Shown here: in pieces, positions 35,501 to 48,106 of the stretch
How the letters are laid out: the number at the start of each line of letters is the position of its first letter
Numbering within the stretch: the stretch's first letter is position 1
NCBI GenBank assembly: GCA_023105745.1
Contig: JALGQZ010000001.1
Span: forward strand, 50,157,662-50,221,661
Origin: Austropuccinia psidii
Lineage: Eukaryota > Basidiomycota > Pucciniomycetes > Pucciniales > Sphaerophragmiaceae
Direction: 5' to 3'
DNA length: 64,000 bases
Translations under genes and position numbers: made by a program
Notes under the pieces: model-generated
Database searches by the model: none
Seen by the model: the letters and a program-made list of their open reading frames with translations, nothing else
Told to the model about the DNA's origin: nothing

Positions 35501-37177
35501 TATAGACAGCATATAAAGGACTTTGCAAAGATTGCTAAATCCTTGTATAAGCTATGTGACCAACAAACAGTCTATGAGATGACAGAAGAAAGAGTCAAGG
35601 CATATGAAGAATTGAAAAATTCCTTAACGAATGCCCCATTCCTTCTGATGCCAGATTGGAAACTACCCTTCAAACTGTACATTGATGCTTGTGGAGAAGG
35701 ACTAGGTGCTGCACTTCACCAAACACAAATTATCAATGATAAACCAGTGGAAGGACCAATTTGTTTCATTTCAAGGCAGATAAAGCCAACAGAAGCAAGG
35801 TATGGAGCAAGCCAAATGGAATGCTTATGCCTAGTGTGGGCTTTAGAAAAACTGCATTATTATTTGGATGGCACAGTATTTGATGTAATCACAGACTGTA
35901 ATGCTGTGAAATCACTATTAAATATGAAGACTCCAAATAGACATATGCTGAGATGGAAAATTGCTATCCAAGAATATAGAGGAAATATGACTATTGTTCA
36001 TAAATCTGGAAATATTCATAAAAATGCAGATGGTCTTAGCAGATGGGCTCTAGCAAATACCCCTGACAATCCAGCATGGGTACCACAAGAAGAGCACCAT
36101 ATAGAAGGGATATGTGTTACAGACATTGGCACAGAATTCTTTAACCAAGTTAAAGAAAGCTATAAGACAGACAAAAATTGCCATATCTTAAGCCAACTTC
36201 TAATGAAAGACTGCAAAGATCCATCACTTTCATCAAAACTAGATGAAATATGGAAAAAGGCATATGATGAAGGAAGATTTCACCTCCTTGATGGAATCCT
36301 TTACCATAGAACAAAACACACATGTGTTATTGCCTTAACAGACAGAACACTAATAAACACTATTTTACATGAGTGTCATGATAGTGTTGCATCTGGACAT
36401 CTCTCAGAAGATAGGACACTAGAGAGGGTGAAAACCTGCTCTTGGTGGCCAAATTGGAAGAAGGATGTTGCAGAGTACTGCCAAACCTGTGACAGATGTC
36501 AAAAAGCCAACAGAGCCACAGGAATGAAATTTGGAATGATGATCCAAATCCAACAACCAAAATCCCCATGGGAAATAGTTCATATGGATTGGGTAACAGC
36601 CTTACCTCCAGGAGGAGACAGGAGTTATAATGCATGCCTAGTGTTAGTTGACAGGTACAGTAAAACTCCCATGTTCTTACCATGTCATAAAGATGACACA
36701 GCTATGGATACAGCCATAATGATATGGAATAAAGTCATTAGCCACACAGGCTTATTCCAAAATATTATAAGTGACAGAGACCCAAAGTTCACTTCATCAT
36801 TATGGACAAATCTCCATAAATTGTTTGGGACAAAGTTATCATTCTCAACAGCTTATCATCCTCAAACTGATGGTCTAGCAGAAAGAATGATACAGACCCT
36901 AGAGGATATGATCAGAAGATTCTGTGCTTATGGGCTAGAATTCAAAGATTCTGATGGTTTTACCCATGATTGGTGTACACTAATACCAGCACTTGAACTG
37001 GTATATAAGACATCAATCCATTCTTCTACTGGAAAAACACCAGCAATGCTAGAGAAAGGTTGGAATCCAAGACTTCCTTATGATACCCTCAAAAAGGACT
37101 TAGTGGATATACATCCAACAGCAAGAAGTTTCAAGATAATGCTTGACAAAGCAAGACACCATGCAAGATTCTTTTAA
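31883..37177 (+). CDS. D2 Gag-Pol polyprotein (1764 codons)
   Basis: One frame encodes Gag and most of Pol. Residues 1-230 are low-complexity and overlap ORF1; about 232-392 is a long coiled coil; about 442-586 is the capsid domain ([13 protein letters not shown]). The CCHC knuckle [14 protein letters not shown] is near 643 and an acidic Ser/Glu stretch near 672-697. The protease triad D-T-G is near 770. RT spans about 930-1170 with YIDD at 1119-1122, and RNase H has its first Asp at 1268. Integrase follows with an HHCC region near 1500 and the triad D1569, D1631, E1667, the last two separated by 35 residues as in active integrases. Gag and Pol are in one frame, with no stop or shift between them. 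The frame ends early because of a 14-bp deletion near 37167. Confidence 0.93.
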   Translation: MTTRRGSQYSIQSDGAGLRGRIDPSKGKRKGNIPSGTESTQGSSLSQRQVPEMPMISEPELELSMSNSKRYKSHSEGSNRHLHEPVQAVLHSVQGQRLGNVASNTPRSDELLAHPEKVPQRGGDSEILQWMESTVIQTSNQKNQGLPCQKEGGNQGRSPSSFYQQAPSQPTSPRREEEQEKALEETIFPKLQNPKNPKGCHGQCFQHGQNLDGIQGQGRAKNETTSFPKEITLSKDVVNTLTEIKNSILPLKEIKDSLLSLQEINNNLSSLTKIVVQNKKEIDHIKFIVENNKTKNLIENTQKLIQGQQELYKYIKDIKDKTLTINYDVSIDNLTEKLNKLSISVEKFEEKTSSHQKLLLNHVEKSDEARMHLKDDIQSEIRLITEKMDKINEANLNMPNLSTPFSHIRSPVKTKEELSNPFITDLSHQDNNQVLMKEAPQLKEWPTFTGEGEYDHMSFIKRIDMLQEDYAIPDQLITARLHSLFEKSAKRWYYGIRQTNGKNTWSWWKQEIITKWANDAWRYKIENAFENSFFDPEKDKTLTWFLKQVERLNALYPEMSQKMVHMKILKKCGGELEHALRSKCIEPCSTEEYINALEDIVTRTKIGRTWKKLDIKSPNKPFIKKDKSKESFKPNTSNNNEQRKCHKCGGIGHLANNCLKKAKINEIVETENHNDKEEESDSEKETEESESSESDEINIINAQINNIDIIYEVLDVNSNLPQVGTSDTNLTNIQDAKMYRTKPARGMGYTAGKSSISIVMVDNQEGKVNLDTGAYCTCVGKSYLKTIVPDWQEKLMPIQGVKFSSASESMKPLGIIDLTLIFPHPSQCVRIKVEFVVMDNCTSNHFILGNDYLSIYGIDISNQKDRYFTIGDNKRQKFGFLNNKKHITVIKNEEKIPEKELFISEQLKEAEFNQELTEKMKEKLIDLLFKYKNAFATDKEPLGAIIGHEVDIILNVEKPYPPLLRRPAYPASPRAREALEVHIKESMDLGVLRKVGHNEQVEVTTPVIITWNNGKSRMVGDFRALNTYTIPDRYPIPRIHETLTQLSQAKFITAMDALKGFHQNVLTDNAKKLLRIIVHCGIFEYLRMPFGIKNAPSHYQRMMNTIFPEELSEGWLIIYIDDIIVCSETWENHLTRLERVLQKIVQVNMKISLKKCHFAYSELKALGHVVSGLSLGIDKNKVAEVLLKSMPQTKKEMQSFLGFAGYYRQHIKDFAKIAKSLYKLCDQQTVYEMTEERVKAYEELKNSLTNAPFLLMPDWKLPFKLYIDACGEGLGAALHQTQIINDKPVEGPICFISRQIKPTEARYGASQMECLCLVWALEKLHYYLDGTVFDVITDCNAVKSLLNMKTPNRHMLRWKIAIQEYRGNMTIVHKSGNIHKNADGLSRWALANTPDNPAWVPQEEHHIEGICVTDIGTEFFNQVKESYKTDKNCHILSQLLMKDCKDPSLSSKLDEIWKKAYDEGRFHLLDGILYHRTKHTCVIALTDRTLINTILHECHDSVASGHLSEDRTLERVKTCSWWPNWKKDVAEYCQTCDRCQKANRATGMKFGMMIQIQQPKSPWEIVHMDWVTALPPGGDRSYNACLVLVDRYSKTPMFLPCHKDDTAMDTAIMIWNKVISHTGLFQNIISDRDPKFTSSLWTNLHKLFGTKLSFSTAYHPQTDGLAERMIQTLEDMIRRFCAYGLEFKDSDGFTHDWCTLIPALELVYKTSIHSSTGKTPAMLEKGWNPRLPYDTLKKDLVDIHPTARSFKIMLDKARHHARFF

Positions 37178-37661
37178 ATATGCAAAAGAAAGATGGGATA
37201 AAAGTCATAAGCCACCTGATTTCAAAATAGGAGACTTGGTTTTAGTATCAACCCTTAATTTCAATGACATAAAAGGCCCAAAGAAATTGAAAGATTCCTT
37301 TGCAGGACCATTTATGATAAAAGCACTTCATGGACCCAATGCTGTGCAATTAGAACTCACAGGTGAACTAATGAACAAACACCCAACTTTCCCTGTAAGT
37401 CTAATAAAACCTTACAGTTCAAGTGACAAGGAGTTATTTCCACTAAGAAATAAACCCCCACTTGAAATTCCCCCCTTGGAAGAAGGAGAAGAAAAGAAAA
37501 TAGTAAAAGTCCTTAAAGAAAGAAGGACAAGAAACAAAAAAGAAAGGGAATACCTTGTAAGGTATAGAAATTCAACTCAAGAAGATGAATGGCTATTTGA
37601 GAAAGATATAACAAATGCTGATAAACTACTAAGAAGGTTCAGACATGAAAGAAAGCCTTAA
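37178..37661 (+). pseudogene. D2 integrase C-terminus, out of frame
   Basis: After the deletion the polyprotein continues in another frame (readable from about 37168). It holds the GPF module (KDSFAGPFMIKALHG), the PVSLIKPY segment and a C-terminal chromodomain-like module (KIVKVLKERR...EYLVRYRNSTQEDEWLFEKDI) before TAA at 37659-37661. Compared with B and E, about 14 bp (part of a Gln-Ser-Met-Asn-like stretch) are missing. The missing base count explains the shift exactly. Confidence 0.88.
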
Positions 37662-37767
37662 AAATAGAAATGTTAAGCATTATTGAGCTTCAAGACTAAC
37701 AAAGTCTAATGAAGAGGTAGGACAGTGGATGATACCCTAATCACACATATCAGATTGTGGTACAATC

Positions 37768-37785
37768 TTTTTTGGTGGTAGGGAA
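37768..37785 (+). promoter_or_regulatory. Polypurine tract before D2 3' LTR
   Basis: A T-rich stretch followed by GGTGGTAGGGAA lies directly before the 3' LTR. The same arrangement precedes the LTRs at 41152 (GGTGGGAGGGAA), 60938 (GGTGGTAGGGAA) and 46725 (AGAGGGAGGGTA). It is the expected plus-strand primer site for reverse transcription. Confidence 0.75.
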
Positions 37786-39820
37786 TGTGAGCCTTTGAGA
37801 TACGACCACATACCCAATAAGGTCACAAAAAAGACTCAGAATAATTATACCTTTAATATAACTATATTAAAATTACTTAGAATAATTATACATTAAGAAT
37901 AATTACTTAAATATACAAAAAATACCATAAATTGGTACAAAAATTGGTTTAACTTAAAAACCACTGAATCAAGATGTAAAATAAATTATACCATTGGATT
38001 CCCCATGAAAAAATACACATATACCATTTTATGGCATATCTGTAAAGTCAATATTTAAGGAATTATAAGGTATAATACCTTATAAAAACCAAAAAACCTT
38101 ATTTATCTCAAGAGCTAATGAAACAACATGTGAAATAAATTGTACCAGTAGATTCCCCATGAAGATCCACACATAAAACAATTAATAAGCTAATTTCCAA
38201 TGTTAATACTTAAGGAATTAACCTGAATATATGCACTTTTTTGGTCAATGGATATATTCAAGGATCATAGCTAATATCTTCTAAACTATACATGATAGAA
38301 TGATAAACCAAAAATAAAGTTACCACGTAATTACTGTACAAACACAGATATGAAATTTATTTTACAAATTATACACAAGGTTAAAACCTATGATGAAATA
38401 TTGATAAAAATCAACAGAGCTGTTGACCACTTTGTTGTGAAAGTGCTCCAAACTTAAAAAAAAGTATACAGTTGGACTCTACTAGTTCATTCGTGAAGAA
38501 TGATGTAATTTTTATTATTAAATTCAGGGTATAACCCCCTGAAATCAAGGTTTGAAGTTTAAAATATTGAATTTCAACAGAAAAGATGAGTTACAAGAAA
38601 AATCATCAAAATTAGAGTTTTGATGATGTAATGAAAAGCTCTTGGCAGAATAATAAGGTTTTGCCAGGATATCAGAATTCACCCTCTGAATTGCTGTAGC
38701 GTGTAAATCTTAAAAGTTATTGAGGATCAAAGTTTGAGCTTAATTTGAGCAGTTATGATCACACACTGTAGCCTTAATTTAAGTTTAACAGTCTTAAGAA
38801 TGATAAAATTGGTGAATACTATTAGTTTATGATTAAAACTAATAAAATACACGAAATTTGGGGTTCTGCCAAGCCTCTGATGTCATCAACTTTAGAGTTA
38901 TAGTGATAACTCTAAATAATGGTGTAATAATGATGTAATATGGTTTGATAATGATGTAATCATCTCCAAACCTTAAAATATTGATCAATTCCAGTGGATA
39001 TGATCAGTACACGTCTACTAGAAGGCTGTTGGACTCTAGGAGGGAGGTATTTACTATAAATAGAGCTCTTTTTACTCTATTTACCCCTCAGACGCATCAA
39101 AAACATTAAATCAATTAAATAAAAGGTAATTTCTTTATTCTTTATATATAAAACTCTTATATTATTAAAGACCAAAGACCATATTAATATTAATCACTAT
39201 TTTTGTGTGAGTAAATCAATTCTTTAATTGTTTTTGTCATAAATCTCTCTATAAACTCATTTCCACGTAAAATCAAGAAATTTAGTAAATTTTCTTTATT
39301 TTTATTGTAACTACAATTTGAAAAAGTTGTATTATATTCTTTTGGTGTAAAATATCTCAAAATTATTATTTTAAGTGTTAAAAGTAGGTTATTTCATCTT
39401 ATTATGATAATTTCTCTCTTATTATTACTCTTAATAATTCTTAATTAATATAAATAGTATTTATATTAATATATAACTTTAATATTGGTAATATTATTGT
39501 TATTAATTGTTTTTTATTTTATAAAAAACAGTTTCTTACGCCTTTATTATTTGTTGGTAACAATAATAAAGAGCTTTATAATATATTAGTTATTTTATAT
39601 TAATATATTATTTACAATATTATAATTTCATATAATATTATTTATATTATTATATTTATTTAATAATATAATATTTTTACGCCATAATAATAATATTTCT
39701 TTATTATTATTATTATTTTAATCTTATTTATTTCAATTATAAGGACATTCAGAGTACAATAAGTAATAAATTAGTAATTTTTACTTATTGTTTCATAGTC
39801 AAACCTTACAATACCTGTGA
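37786..39820 (+). mobile_element. 3' LTR of D2
   Basis: 2035 bp, nearly identical to 29110-31136, including the TATA box at 39055-39064. One difference changes AAAAGGAAATT in the 5' copy to AAAAGGTAATT here, which makes a GT after AAAAG and a potential 5' splice site. Confidence 0.95.
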
Positions 39821-41007
39821 CAGATGCCAAAAAGAAAACAGGAGTACAGGCAAGAAATTTGGACTTATGATCCATATTCAAGAACCAAAATCCCCCTGGG
39901 AAGTTGTTCACATGGATTGGGTCACAGCACTTCCTCCAAGTGGTGACAAGTTATAATGCTTGTTTAGTCATTGTAGACAGATATAGCAAGACTCCCATAT
40001 TCTTACCATGTCATAAAGATGACACTGCTATGCACACAGCTCTTCTTCTGTGGAGTAGAGTTATTTCTCATACAGGATTATTTCAGAATATCATAAGTGA
40101 CAGAGATCTCAAGTTCACATCTGCACTTTGGACCAATCTTAATAGATTGTTTGGGACTAAGTTATCATTCTCTACAGCATATCACCCTCAGACAGATGGG
40201 CTAGCAGAGAGGATGATTTAAACCTTAGAAGACATGATCAGGAGATTTTGTGCTTATGGGTTAGAATTCAAAGACTCAGATGGCTTTACCCATGATTGGT
40301 GCACTCTGATACCTGCATCAGAATTGGAATACAAGACATCAGTCCATTCTTCCACAGGACAAACTCCTGCTATGTTAGAAAAAGGATGGAATCCAAGACT
40401 CCCAGAAGACACACTGAGGAAAGACTTGATTGACATTCATCCTACAGCTTCCAGCTTCAAGATGATGCTTGATAAAGTAAAACACCATGAAAAACAAAGT
40501 ATGGATGATGCTTTTGATTATGCAAAACAGAAGTTGGACAAGAGTCATAAAGTACCAGACTTCGAAAGTAGGGGAGTCAGTTCTAGTTTCAACCTTGAAT
40601 CTTGATCATATCAAAGGCACAAATAAACTTAAAGATTCTTATGTAGGACCTTTTGTTATTGTTGACTTACTGGAACCAATGCAGTTCAAGTGGAATTGAG
40701 TGGTGAATGGGAAAATAAACACCCCACTTTTCCAGTCAGCTTGATAAAGCCTTATCAACCAGCTGATAAAGAATTGTTTCCTCTAAGGAACCCAACTCCT
40801 TTGACTGTCCCACCAGTGGAACAGAATGAAGACAAAAAGATAAAGAAAGTCATTGAAGAAAGGAGACTTAGGGGTAAAAATCAGAGAGAATATCTTGTCA
40901 GATATAGAAATCCAGTACATGAAGATGAATGGCTGGCAGAATCAGATATACCTGACTCAGATAAACTCTTGAGAAGATTTACGCATGAACGAAGGCCACA
41001 AGCCTGA
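39821..41007 (+). pseudogene. D1 integrase, 3' piece after D2
   Basis: Resumes the HHCC domain (CDRCQKEN), then [22 protein letters not shown] and [12 protein letters not shown], so the three acidic residues are present. Lesions are a shift at about 39950, TAA at 40219-40221 where a Gln codon is expected, and shifts near 40565 and 40670. The end carries the GPF module, PVSLIKPY and the chromodomain-like tail (EYLVRYRNPVHEDEWLAE), stopping at 41005-41007. Confidence 0.85.
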
Positions 41008-41151
41008 ATATTTCTATAAATGTGCTTTGAATTACTTGATCTGAGTAATGTAAAGAGGTTGGGCAATGGACATTAACCCCCCTTTGGGGCTTTTTATTAT
41101 TTCTATCATTGATGAAATTGTAGTACAATTTTATTTTTTGGTGGGAGGGAA

Positions 41152-42987
41152 TGTGAGCCTTGAGGTATATTTTACATACCCAAATAGGCCACAATTATCT
41201 TAAAAAGAAATTTTGAATTATTCATAACCCATAAGTCATGCGAATATCCAAAATTCATCATTTTTGATTTCAGAAAAGATGCATAACTTTTTATTGAGTA
41301 GGTAAATCCATGGAATTAAGGCCAGATTTGGATTCTACACTAAAATTCACTTAGGGTAGCTCCATAGAGTGAATAAGCTCAAATTAACTCTTTGAGGTGG
41401 TAAAATGGAAAATACCTCAATACCACATCATCAATACCACATAAAAGATCCGTGAAAATTTTTGTTTTTCTTAAATTCACGCCAAAATAATGGGAAAGTG
41501 AGAAATCCCATGTTACATATACACTAAGAATAGTGTTATGCATGTTTTGAGCACTTAATATCATGGTATTCTTAAATGTACTTTTGGTACACCCATAGTG
41601 GATATCTCACCTCAAGCTTAAATTACTATTTTGACGTGAAAAATAGGCAAGGGGGACAAAAGACATCAAAGAGAGCCAGGGTACCCAACTTCTGAGGCCT
41701 CAGAGGCCAGGACAGCTCCAAAGCTTGGATCCATGGCTGATCTTGGTCTAATTGGTAAACTAAAACCTTTTGGGAGCTTGGTTACCCTGCTATTTTGACG
41801 TGCCAAGGAGGTAAAGAGCTACTTAGACTCCTGTAACCATGTCAATTTTTAATGACTTTCCATGGATAAACCCCAAAAGGAGTAATAAAACCCTTTTTGG
41901 ACTTGTATCCATTGATTTACCTCATAGCAACCAGTGAAACACTGATATTTGCAATTCTAAGTAGAAAAGAGGTAAAAACTTCAAAAATTCACTAAAAATA
42001 CAATTCTTAATGAGTCTTTCTGAAACTTTCAGGACTAATAGAGAGCTGTATTATCTATGGTAAAACCAAAAAGAATTACAGTTTTACCAGTAAAATTAAA
42101 AGCTTTACCTACAGTCCATTTTTGACTATTCTACGTGAAACACTGAATCTTCAAAACTTCACAGTAATTACATCCGGTGATGAAATTGGCAAAAACATTG
42201 AGAACTATGAGAAATCAATGATTCTTTTGGAATAAAAGAAGATTTATAGATGTTACTCCTTTTATTCTTAACCATATTGGGGTTGGTAGTCATGTAAACG
42301 CATCAATTAAGTAATTATGATAAGCTTACGTGACTACATATGATGCAATCAATAATCCAAAAAGGTTTATTGTTTTCTCACTCACTGGCTTTTCAGTTTG
42401 CTCCATGGAACGCCTCTGTGAGCTGTTTCTGACTTAAAAGAAGCCTCTTCTTGCTGTTTTTTCCACATCATCATCTTATTATCATTCAAATCATTATTAC
42501 CAACAAGTCAGTATTAGTTACAGCTATTCTTAAGTGTTTTAAATCTTTCAGAATCAATCAGAAAGACGTTAAATCATAGAATCCAACTATATATTGTTGT
42601 AATACTGTTATAAATCCATTTTGATCCTTAAAATCCACAATTGTATGTCAAATCTCTCTATCTTATCTTTCAATAAGCTCTTTGGAATATTAGTGAGTGA
42701 TTTATCTTTAATTATTAAAGTTTTTTCTAAAATTGGTTTTCTTCAAGAATTATTTTATTATTTTAATAAAAGAAGTTTTATTATTAAAATCTTCTTGTAA
42801 TTGATTCTAGTAAACAATTACTTGCTCACTGTTAAAATTACTAGTAGTGCTTAACACGTGAAAGAAATAACTCTTTAATTATTTGATTGTGGTTATAATA
42901 ATATTTTCTTTTTATATTTCTTAAGAACAGACACATTACTGTTGATTAATAGTGATATTATCATCAGTGTCATAGTCACATCTTACA
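41152..42987 (+). mobile_element. 3' LTR of D1
   Basis: 1836 bp. It aligns with 22123-24041 except for two gaps of about 45 bp, one after CTTGGTTACC (about 41785) and one after TTCTTCAAGAA (about 42750). The splice-donor-like site seen in the 5' copy is GTCAGT here. It is followed by the duplication CACAA and the resumed element C frame. Confidence 0.93.
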
Positions 42988-42992
42988 CACAA

Positions 42993-44961
42993 GATGCAAA
43001 AACATTCCTAGTCACACCAACCAAAGGAATGGCATAAATACATGGAACAGCCACAAAAGTGACTGTTTGTATTGACAATGCTCAACATCCATTGATCATT
43101 CACAGTGGAGCACACTTCACCATAGTGGCCACAAATTATCTGGATACCCACTTCCCAAATTGGGAAAACCAGCTCTTGCCCACCAAGGAAAAGAGCTTCA
43201 AACGTGCTTCAGGGAAGATGACTTCAATTGGGACAATTATCAAAGAGATAATTATACAACACAGGAAGGGTAATATCAGACTCCATCCAGAGTTTGTAAT
43301 GCTTTATGAGTCCCACATCCAAGGGTTCTTGCTGGGGACAGATTACCAGAGCATGTATGGCATTGACATTTGCAACTGTAAAAACAGGCACATTACCATT
43401 GGTACCAACAAGGAAAAGAAATTTTCACTTGATATATACCAAGTATCTGCCCAAGATCCACTGGAAGAACTACTGAATGAATTCAGAGAGGGACAGTTTA
43501 GCACTACCCTCACCAGTAAAGAAAAACTAAGTTTACTAAAAATGCTGCAAAAGAATAGACCAGCATTTTCCATTGGTGAAGAACCATTAGACAAGGTCAG
43601 AGACCATGATATAGAACTATATCTGGATGTGGAAAGACCTTATCCACCCATTCTCAGGAGACCTCCTTACCCAGAAAGTCTGGAAACAGGAAGGAAATTG
43701 AAAAACATATCAATGAGCTCCTGGACATGGATGTCATCAGAAAGATTGGACACAATGAAATAGTGGAAATTACCACTCCTTTCCTAATCTCCTGGCATTA
43801 TGGCAAGTCTAGGCCGTTTGGGGATTTCAGAGCTCTGAATAACTACACCAAAGCTGACAGGTACCCCATACCCAGGATACCTCATGCATTAGACAAACTT
43901 GAAAAAGCCACATACATAAGCAAAATGGATTGTATGGAAGACTTCCACCAGAATGGAGTTAAACCTAACTCCATGAAACTACCAAGAATCATATGCCTAT
44001 GGGAATATATAAGTATACCAGGATGCCCTTTGGCATCAAGAATGCACCAGCCCACTTGCAAAGGATGATGGACACCATATTTCAAGAAGAAATATTGGAA
44101 GTCTGGATGGTAGTATATATTGATGAAATCATTATATACTCAGAGACATGGGAAGACAATGTGCAATACATAGACAGAGTACTAAGTAAATGCACACCCA
44201 TAAATCTGAAAATTTCACTTAAGAAGTGCAATTTTCGCCAACAAGAGCTACTAGCTCTAGGACATAAAGTCTCAGGTCTTAGTCTGGCAATTGACCAGAA
44301 CAAAGTAGCAGCAGTACTGCAAAAGCCAGTACCAAGAAACATCAAAGAGATGCAATCTTTCCTTGGGTTTGCTGGTTACTATAGAAACCACATCAAACGT
44401 TTTGCCCACATAACTAGTAGTTTATACAAATTATATTCAAAAGATGTAGTTTTTGAAATTAACAAGGAAAGAAGGGATGCATATGAGAGGATCAAATATG
44501 AACTCAAAAATGGACATGTGCTCATCTTTCCTGAATTTGAACTACCATTCAGGTTATACATAGATGCAGCATGTAGCCGAGGCTTAGGAGCAGCCCTTCA
44601 CCAAAGACAAATTGTGGATGGTGAACCAAGAGAGTTAGTATTATGTTACATCTCTAGGCAGCTGAAAGATTCAGAAGCCAGGTATGGGGCCACCCAGATA
44701 GAATTTCTATGCCTAGTCTGGGATCTAGAAAGACTCCATTATCATTTGAAGGGTGCAGTCTTTGAAGTATACACAGACTGCAAATCCTTGAAGTCCTTAC
44801 TGAACATGAAGACTACCAATAGACACATGCTGAGATGGCAAATAGCAATCCAGGATTATAGAGGGAATATGACCATCATATACAAAGAAGGTAAAAGTCA
44901 TACCAATTCAGATGGCTGCAGCAGATGGCCACTGGATAATGTCAAAATAAACCCAGCTTAA
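42993..44961 (+). pseudogene. Element C protease, RT and RNase H
   Basis: Continues the C polyprotein after D1. The protease site reads LIIHSGAHF, so the catalytic Asp (codon 43101-43103) is His. RT begins near 43570 (EEPLDKVRDHDIELYLDVERPYPP). Single-base shifts lie near 43690 and near 44000. The palm reads [17 protein letters not shown], then YIDE at about 44114-44125 in place of YIDD. RNase H is clear ([31 protein letters not shown]) and ends at TAA 44959-44961, a Tyr-like position. Confidence 0.85.
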
Positions 44962-46700
44962 GACCCTGAAGTAGAAGCTAAAATTCCTATCCATTTCATG
45001 AAAATAGACAGGAAGAAAAACTTCATATTTTCTGAATGGGCACCAGAAAGTGGTACCCCAGACAGTGCAAACACTGAATCAGAAGGAACAGAAGATCCCA
45101 TATTGGGAATAAGCTCCTCAGAACTGCACACTTAATTCTTCAATGCAGTTAGAAAACATATTCCAAACACAAACAGTGTGGCCCACTGTTACAGCTCCTA
45201 CAACAAAAGTACAGGAGCTCAGAACTGGAATCCCAGTTAGAGGAACCCTGGTTGAGGGACTATAAGGACAATAAATATTTCCTCATAGATGGCCTGCTCT
45301 ACCATAGAGAGAAGCACACTAGTGCACTCACAATAATAGACAGAGACCATATATGTTTGATCCTGCAGGAATGCCATGATTGCCCCTATATGGAACACAT
45401 GAGTGAAGATAGGACCAAAGAAAGGGTAGCAAGCACTGCTTAGTGGCTAAAATGGGAACAAGATTTGAGTGAATAAATCAACACTTGTTAATGATTCCAA
45501 AAGGCAAATAGGAAAAATGGGAAGAAGTATGGGTTACTTCAACACATAGAAGAACCTAAGCACCTATGGGCAAGCATCAACATGGAATGGGTTACAGGAA
45601 TTGTCCCAGGAGGCAAAGGATATTTCAATACCTGCTCAATCATAGTTGATAGGTTCAGCAAGAGTATGAGGTGCCTCCCATGTCACAAGTAGGATACAGC
45701 CATGGATACTGCTCTGTTATTACGCACCAACACCATATCCACCTATGGAGTCCCTAAGATCATAATCAGTGATAGGGACCCAAAGTTCACATCTGAATCT
45801 TGGACCAACCTCTATTACATTCCGGGTACTGAACTTTCTTTTTCTACAGCTTACCATCCACAAACAGATGGACTAGTTGAGAGGATGATCCAGACAATGG
45901 AGGACATCCTTAGAAGATTCTGTGCCTATGTCATGGAATATAAGGACCATGAAGGTTACACCCATGACTGGGTTACCCTTCTACCAGCAGTCCAACTGGC
46001 ATATAACACAAGTCAGCATTCTACCACAGGAAAAACGCCTGCCCTGGTAGAAAAATGGAGGAATCCCCTATTGCCTGTGGATCACTTGAGGAAAAACCTT
46101 CTGACCATCCACCCCACAGCCAAAGATTTCCATTAAATGTGGAAGATAGCTTGTTACACAGCTTCCAAATGCATAGCTGAGGCAAAAGAATATAACAACA
46201 AGAGGTGGGACAAATCACACATGGAACCTGACTTTAAACAAGGGGAACAAGTGTTAGTGTCTACATTGAACTTTAATAATCTCAAAGGACCTAAGAAAAT
46301 GAGAGACTCATTTGTAGGGCCCTTCACTATCATTAAATTGATAGGGAAAAATGCAGTGGAAGTCATACTAACAGAGGAGTTGTCCAGGAAACACCCAGTA
46401 TTTGCAGTGAGTTTAGTCAAGCCATACTTCCAGACAGAGGAGGATAAATTCCCCTCCAGGAAGAAGACTCCCACACCACCAGAAATAGTGGAGGTGGAGG
46501 ATTTGCCTGTACCAGTGAAGAAAATCATCAAAGCCAGGAAGATCAGACCTAATGGTAAGGATCAGAGACAGTACGTAGTCAGATTCAAGAACCAGACAGC
46601 TGATAAGGACAAATGGTTCGCAGAAGATGCCATAACAGATGGGGACCTTCATTTGAGGAGATTCAGAGCGTCTAGGAGGACTGAACAGTCTCATCAATGA
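44962..46700 (+). pseudogene. Element C integrase
   Basis: A linker with stops leads to the HHCC region (45252-45480: HECH-like QECHDCPYMEHMSEDRT). The first catalytic Asp is replaced by Glu (NMEWVTG, 45582-45590). The second (ISDRDPKF) and the Glu (DGLVERMIQ) are kept in 45702-46136. TAA at 46134-46136 breaks the frame before the C-terminal part 46137-46700, which has the GPF module (VGPFTIIKLIG), PVFAVSLVKPYF and a chromodomain-like end (QRQYVVRFKNQTADKDKWFAEDAI). Confidence 0.85.
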
Positions 46701-46724
46701 TGAGGCTTTTTTAGAGGGAGGGTA

Positions 46725-48106
46725 TGTCAGCCTGTGACACAAAACCAGAGCACAAGCATGACAGTTGAATACCATAAATCAATGGTAGAGCCAAGATACC
46801 ACCAAAACATGGAGCTGAGCCAAATCAGCTCAAAAGGTATCCAAAAAAAGAGGAAACACACCTTTTTTCAAATATAAAAGTTCCATCATCATAGGCCAAA
46901 GAATAACAAAGTTATCCCAGCTCAAAGTTGTTGCTGAGCATAAACCTTAATTTTCACCTCTCATCTGAAGTACAGAGTAAGAGGCTCAAACCCATAAAAT
47001 GGGTATTAAAAATTAATCTCCAAGCGGGGGCTATCCAATGGCACCAGCCAAACTGAGCTAGCACCAGCATTACAGAGGTTATGATCAAATTCAGGCCAAA
47101 TAATAGTGAATAAAATATCCATCTCTCATCTAACTTCTACAGTTTCAGTGTGAGATACCTAAAGTTGGGTCTTTTGGGAAATAGAACAATCAGGGCTATT
47201 TGATGGTGCCATTCATTTCCCCATATCTCATCTAGAACAAAAGTTCTAAGGCAAACAAGCCCAATACAGCTTTTTGCCTAAAACACGCATATGTACAAAA
47301 ATGTTGTACATGGGATAACTTTGCCATATTTAATGATAACCATATCAAATGAGGCTCCATTGTGTAGAACACACACAGGGATACACACTGAAAAAATCTT
47401 GACGTTGATATCTCAAAAACTGACAAAGGTATAGCTGTTTTAAGTCAAAATCCCACAGTTTGGCCATCACAGCCTTACCATGGGATAATATCCCACAACC
47501 ATGATTATGAGGTGTCAAACAGACAAAGAAGATTGTTTTTAATTCAACAACTCATAGTTCATTCAATACTGGGGTCCCATACAGGTTGTGTAAAGCATTC
47601 TACATGTCAAACACGTCAGAATCAGGCTGTGTGGTCCCCAGATGAAATTTTTCACCCTGTATTGGTGAAAAATGCCCAGATGTGGTTTAAAAGCCACATC
47701 TGAGCACAATAAAGGCTATAAAAGCCTTCTGAAAACCACAATTCTGTCCTGGAGAGTGAAAAATCTTCACTTCCTCTATGTGAAAAAGTCTAGCAGCCTT
47801 TTCACCCCATTTCAGGATAAAAGGAGGCCTTTTCACTGCCAGAAAAGGAATCCCCATCCTTCTCTTGAATTATTACGTAGTAAAACTGTCAAGAAAAATT
47901 ATACTCTTGGAAAAAAATCAGGTTATACTATAAACTTTAGTATTTTAGTCTTTTATTATTGTAACCCAACAGATAAAGCTGCAACCAGGGCTTTCAACAG
48001 TGCTCACCACCACTAATTATCATTGTTAAAGCCCTTTTAATTTTTAATGAAATGTTTTTAATACTTTTTATCCATGTCACAGTCATATTTAAAGTTGTAA
48101 ATAGCC
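46725..48106 (+). mobile_element. 3' LTR of element C, 3'-truncated
   Basis: Starts TGTCAGCCTGTGACAC after a purine tract and aligns with 15758-17169. It breaks off at about 48106 (GTTGTAAATAGCC), about 35 bp before the expected CTGACA end. TATAAAAG at 47717-47724 is intact here, unlike the 5' copy. The truncation explains why no right-hand target duplication is seen. Confidence 0.88.

Larger units (their letters stand above)
29110..39820 (+). mobile_element. Element D2: youngest, nearly intact gypsy element
   Basis: A 10.7-kb element flanked by the perfect duplication ATACC (29105-29109 and 39821-39825). Its LTRs of 2027 and 2035 bp differ only at scattered positions by eye, mostly zero to two per 60 bases. 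It has a primer site, leader, ORF1, a 1764-codon Gag-Pol frame and a purine-rich tract before the 3' LTR. The only obvious coding lesion is a deletion of about 14 bp near 37167, past the integrase core. It is the most recent insertion of the nested stack and a good reference copy for the family. Confidence 0.95.
22123..42987 (+). mobile_element. Element D1: full-length gypsy element split by D2
   Basis: D1 has LTRs at 22123-24041 and 41152-42987 and internal ORF1, gag and pol. It is flanked by the perfect duplication CACAA (22118-22122 and 42988-42992). D2 is inserted in the integrase zinc region at 29110-39820. Two deletions of about 45 bp each account for most of the length difference between its LTRs. 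Several in-frame stops and frameshifts inactivate it, though the RT YIDD is kept. It is older than D2. Confidence 0.93.
15758..48106 (+). mobile_element. Element C: nested Ty3/gypsy element, interrupted twice
   Basis: C has a 5' LTR (15758-17169), leader, ORF1/gag, protease-RT-RNase H-integrase and a 3' LTR (46725-48106). It is interrupted by a solo LTR at 19794-21629 and by D1 (with D2 inside) at 22123-42987. Removing both insertions and one copy of each 5-bp duplication restores the Gag-protease frame across the D1 junction (the His-Thr-Gln end of the 22122 side runs into Asp-Ala-Lys). The pol frame has several stops and shifts, and its protease, RT and integrase each have a lost catalytic residue. 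The likely left target duplication is AAAAT. The right side is missing because the 3' LTR is truncated. Confidence 0.9.
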
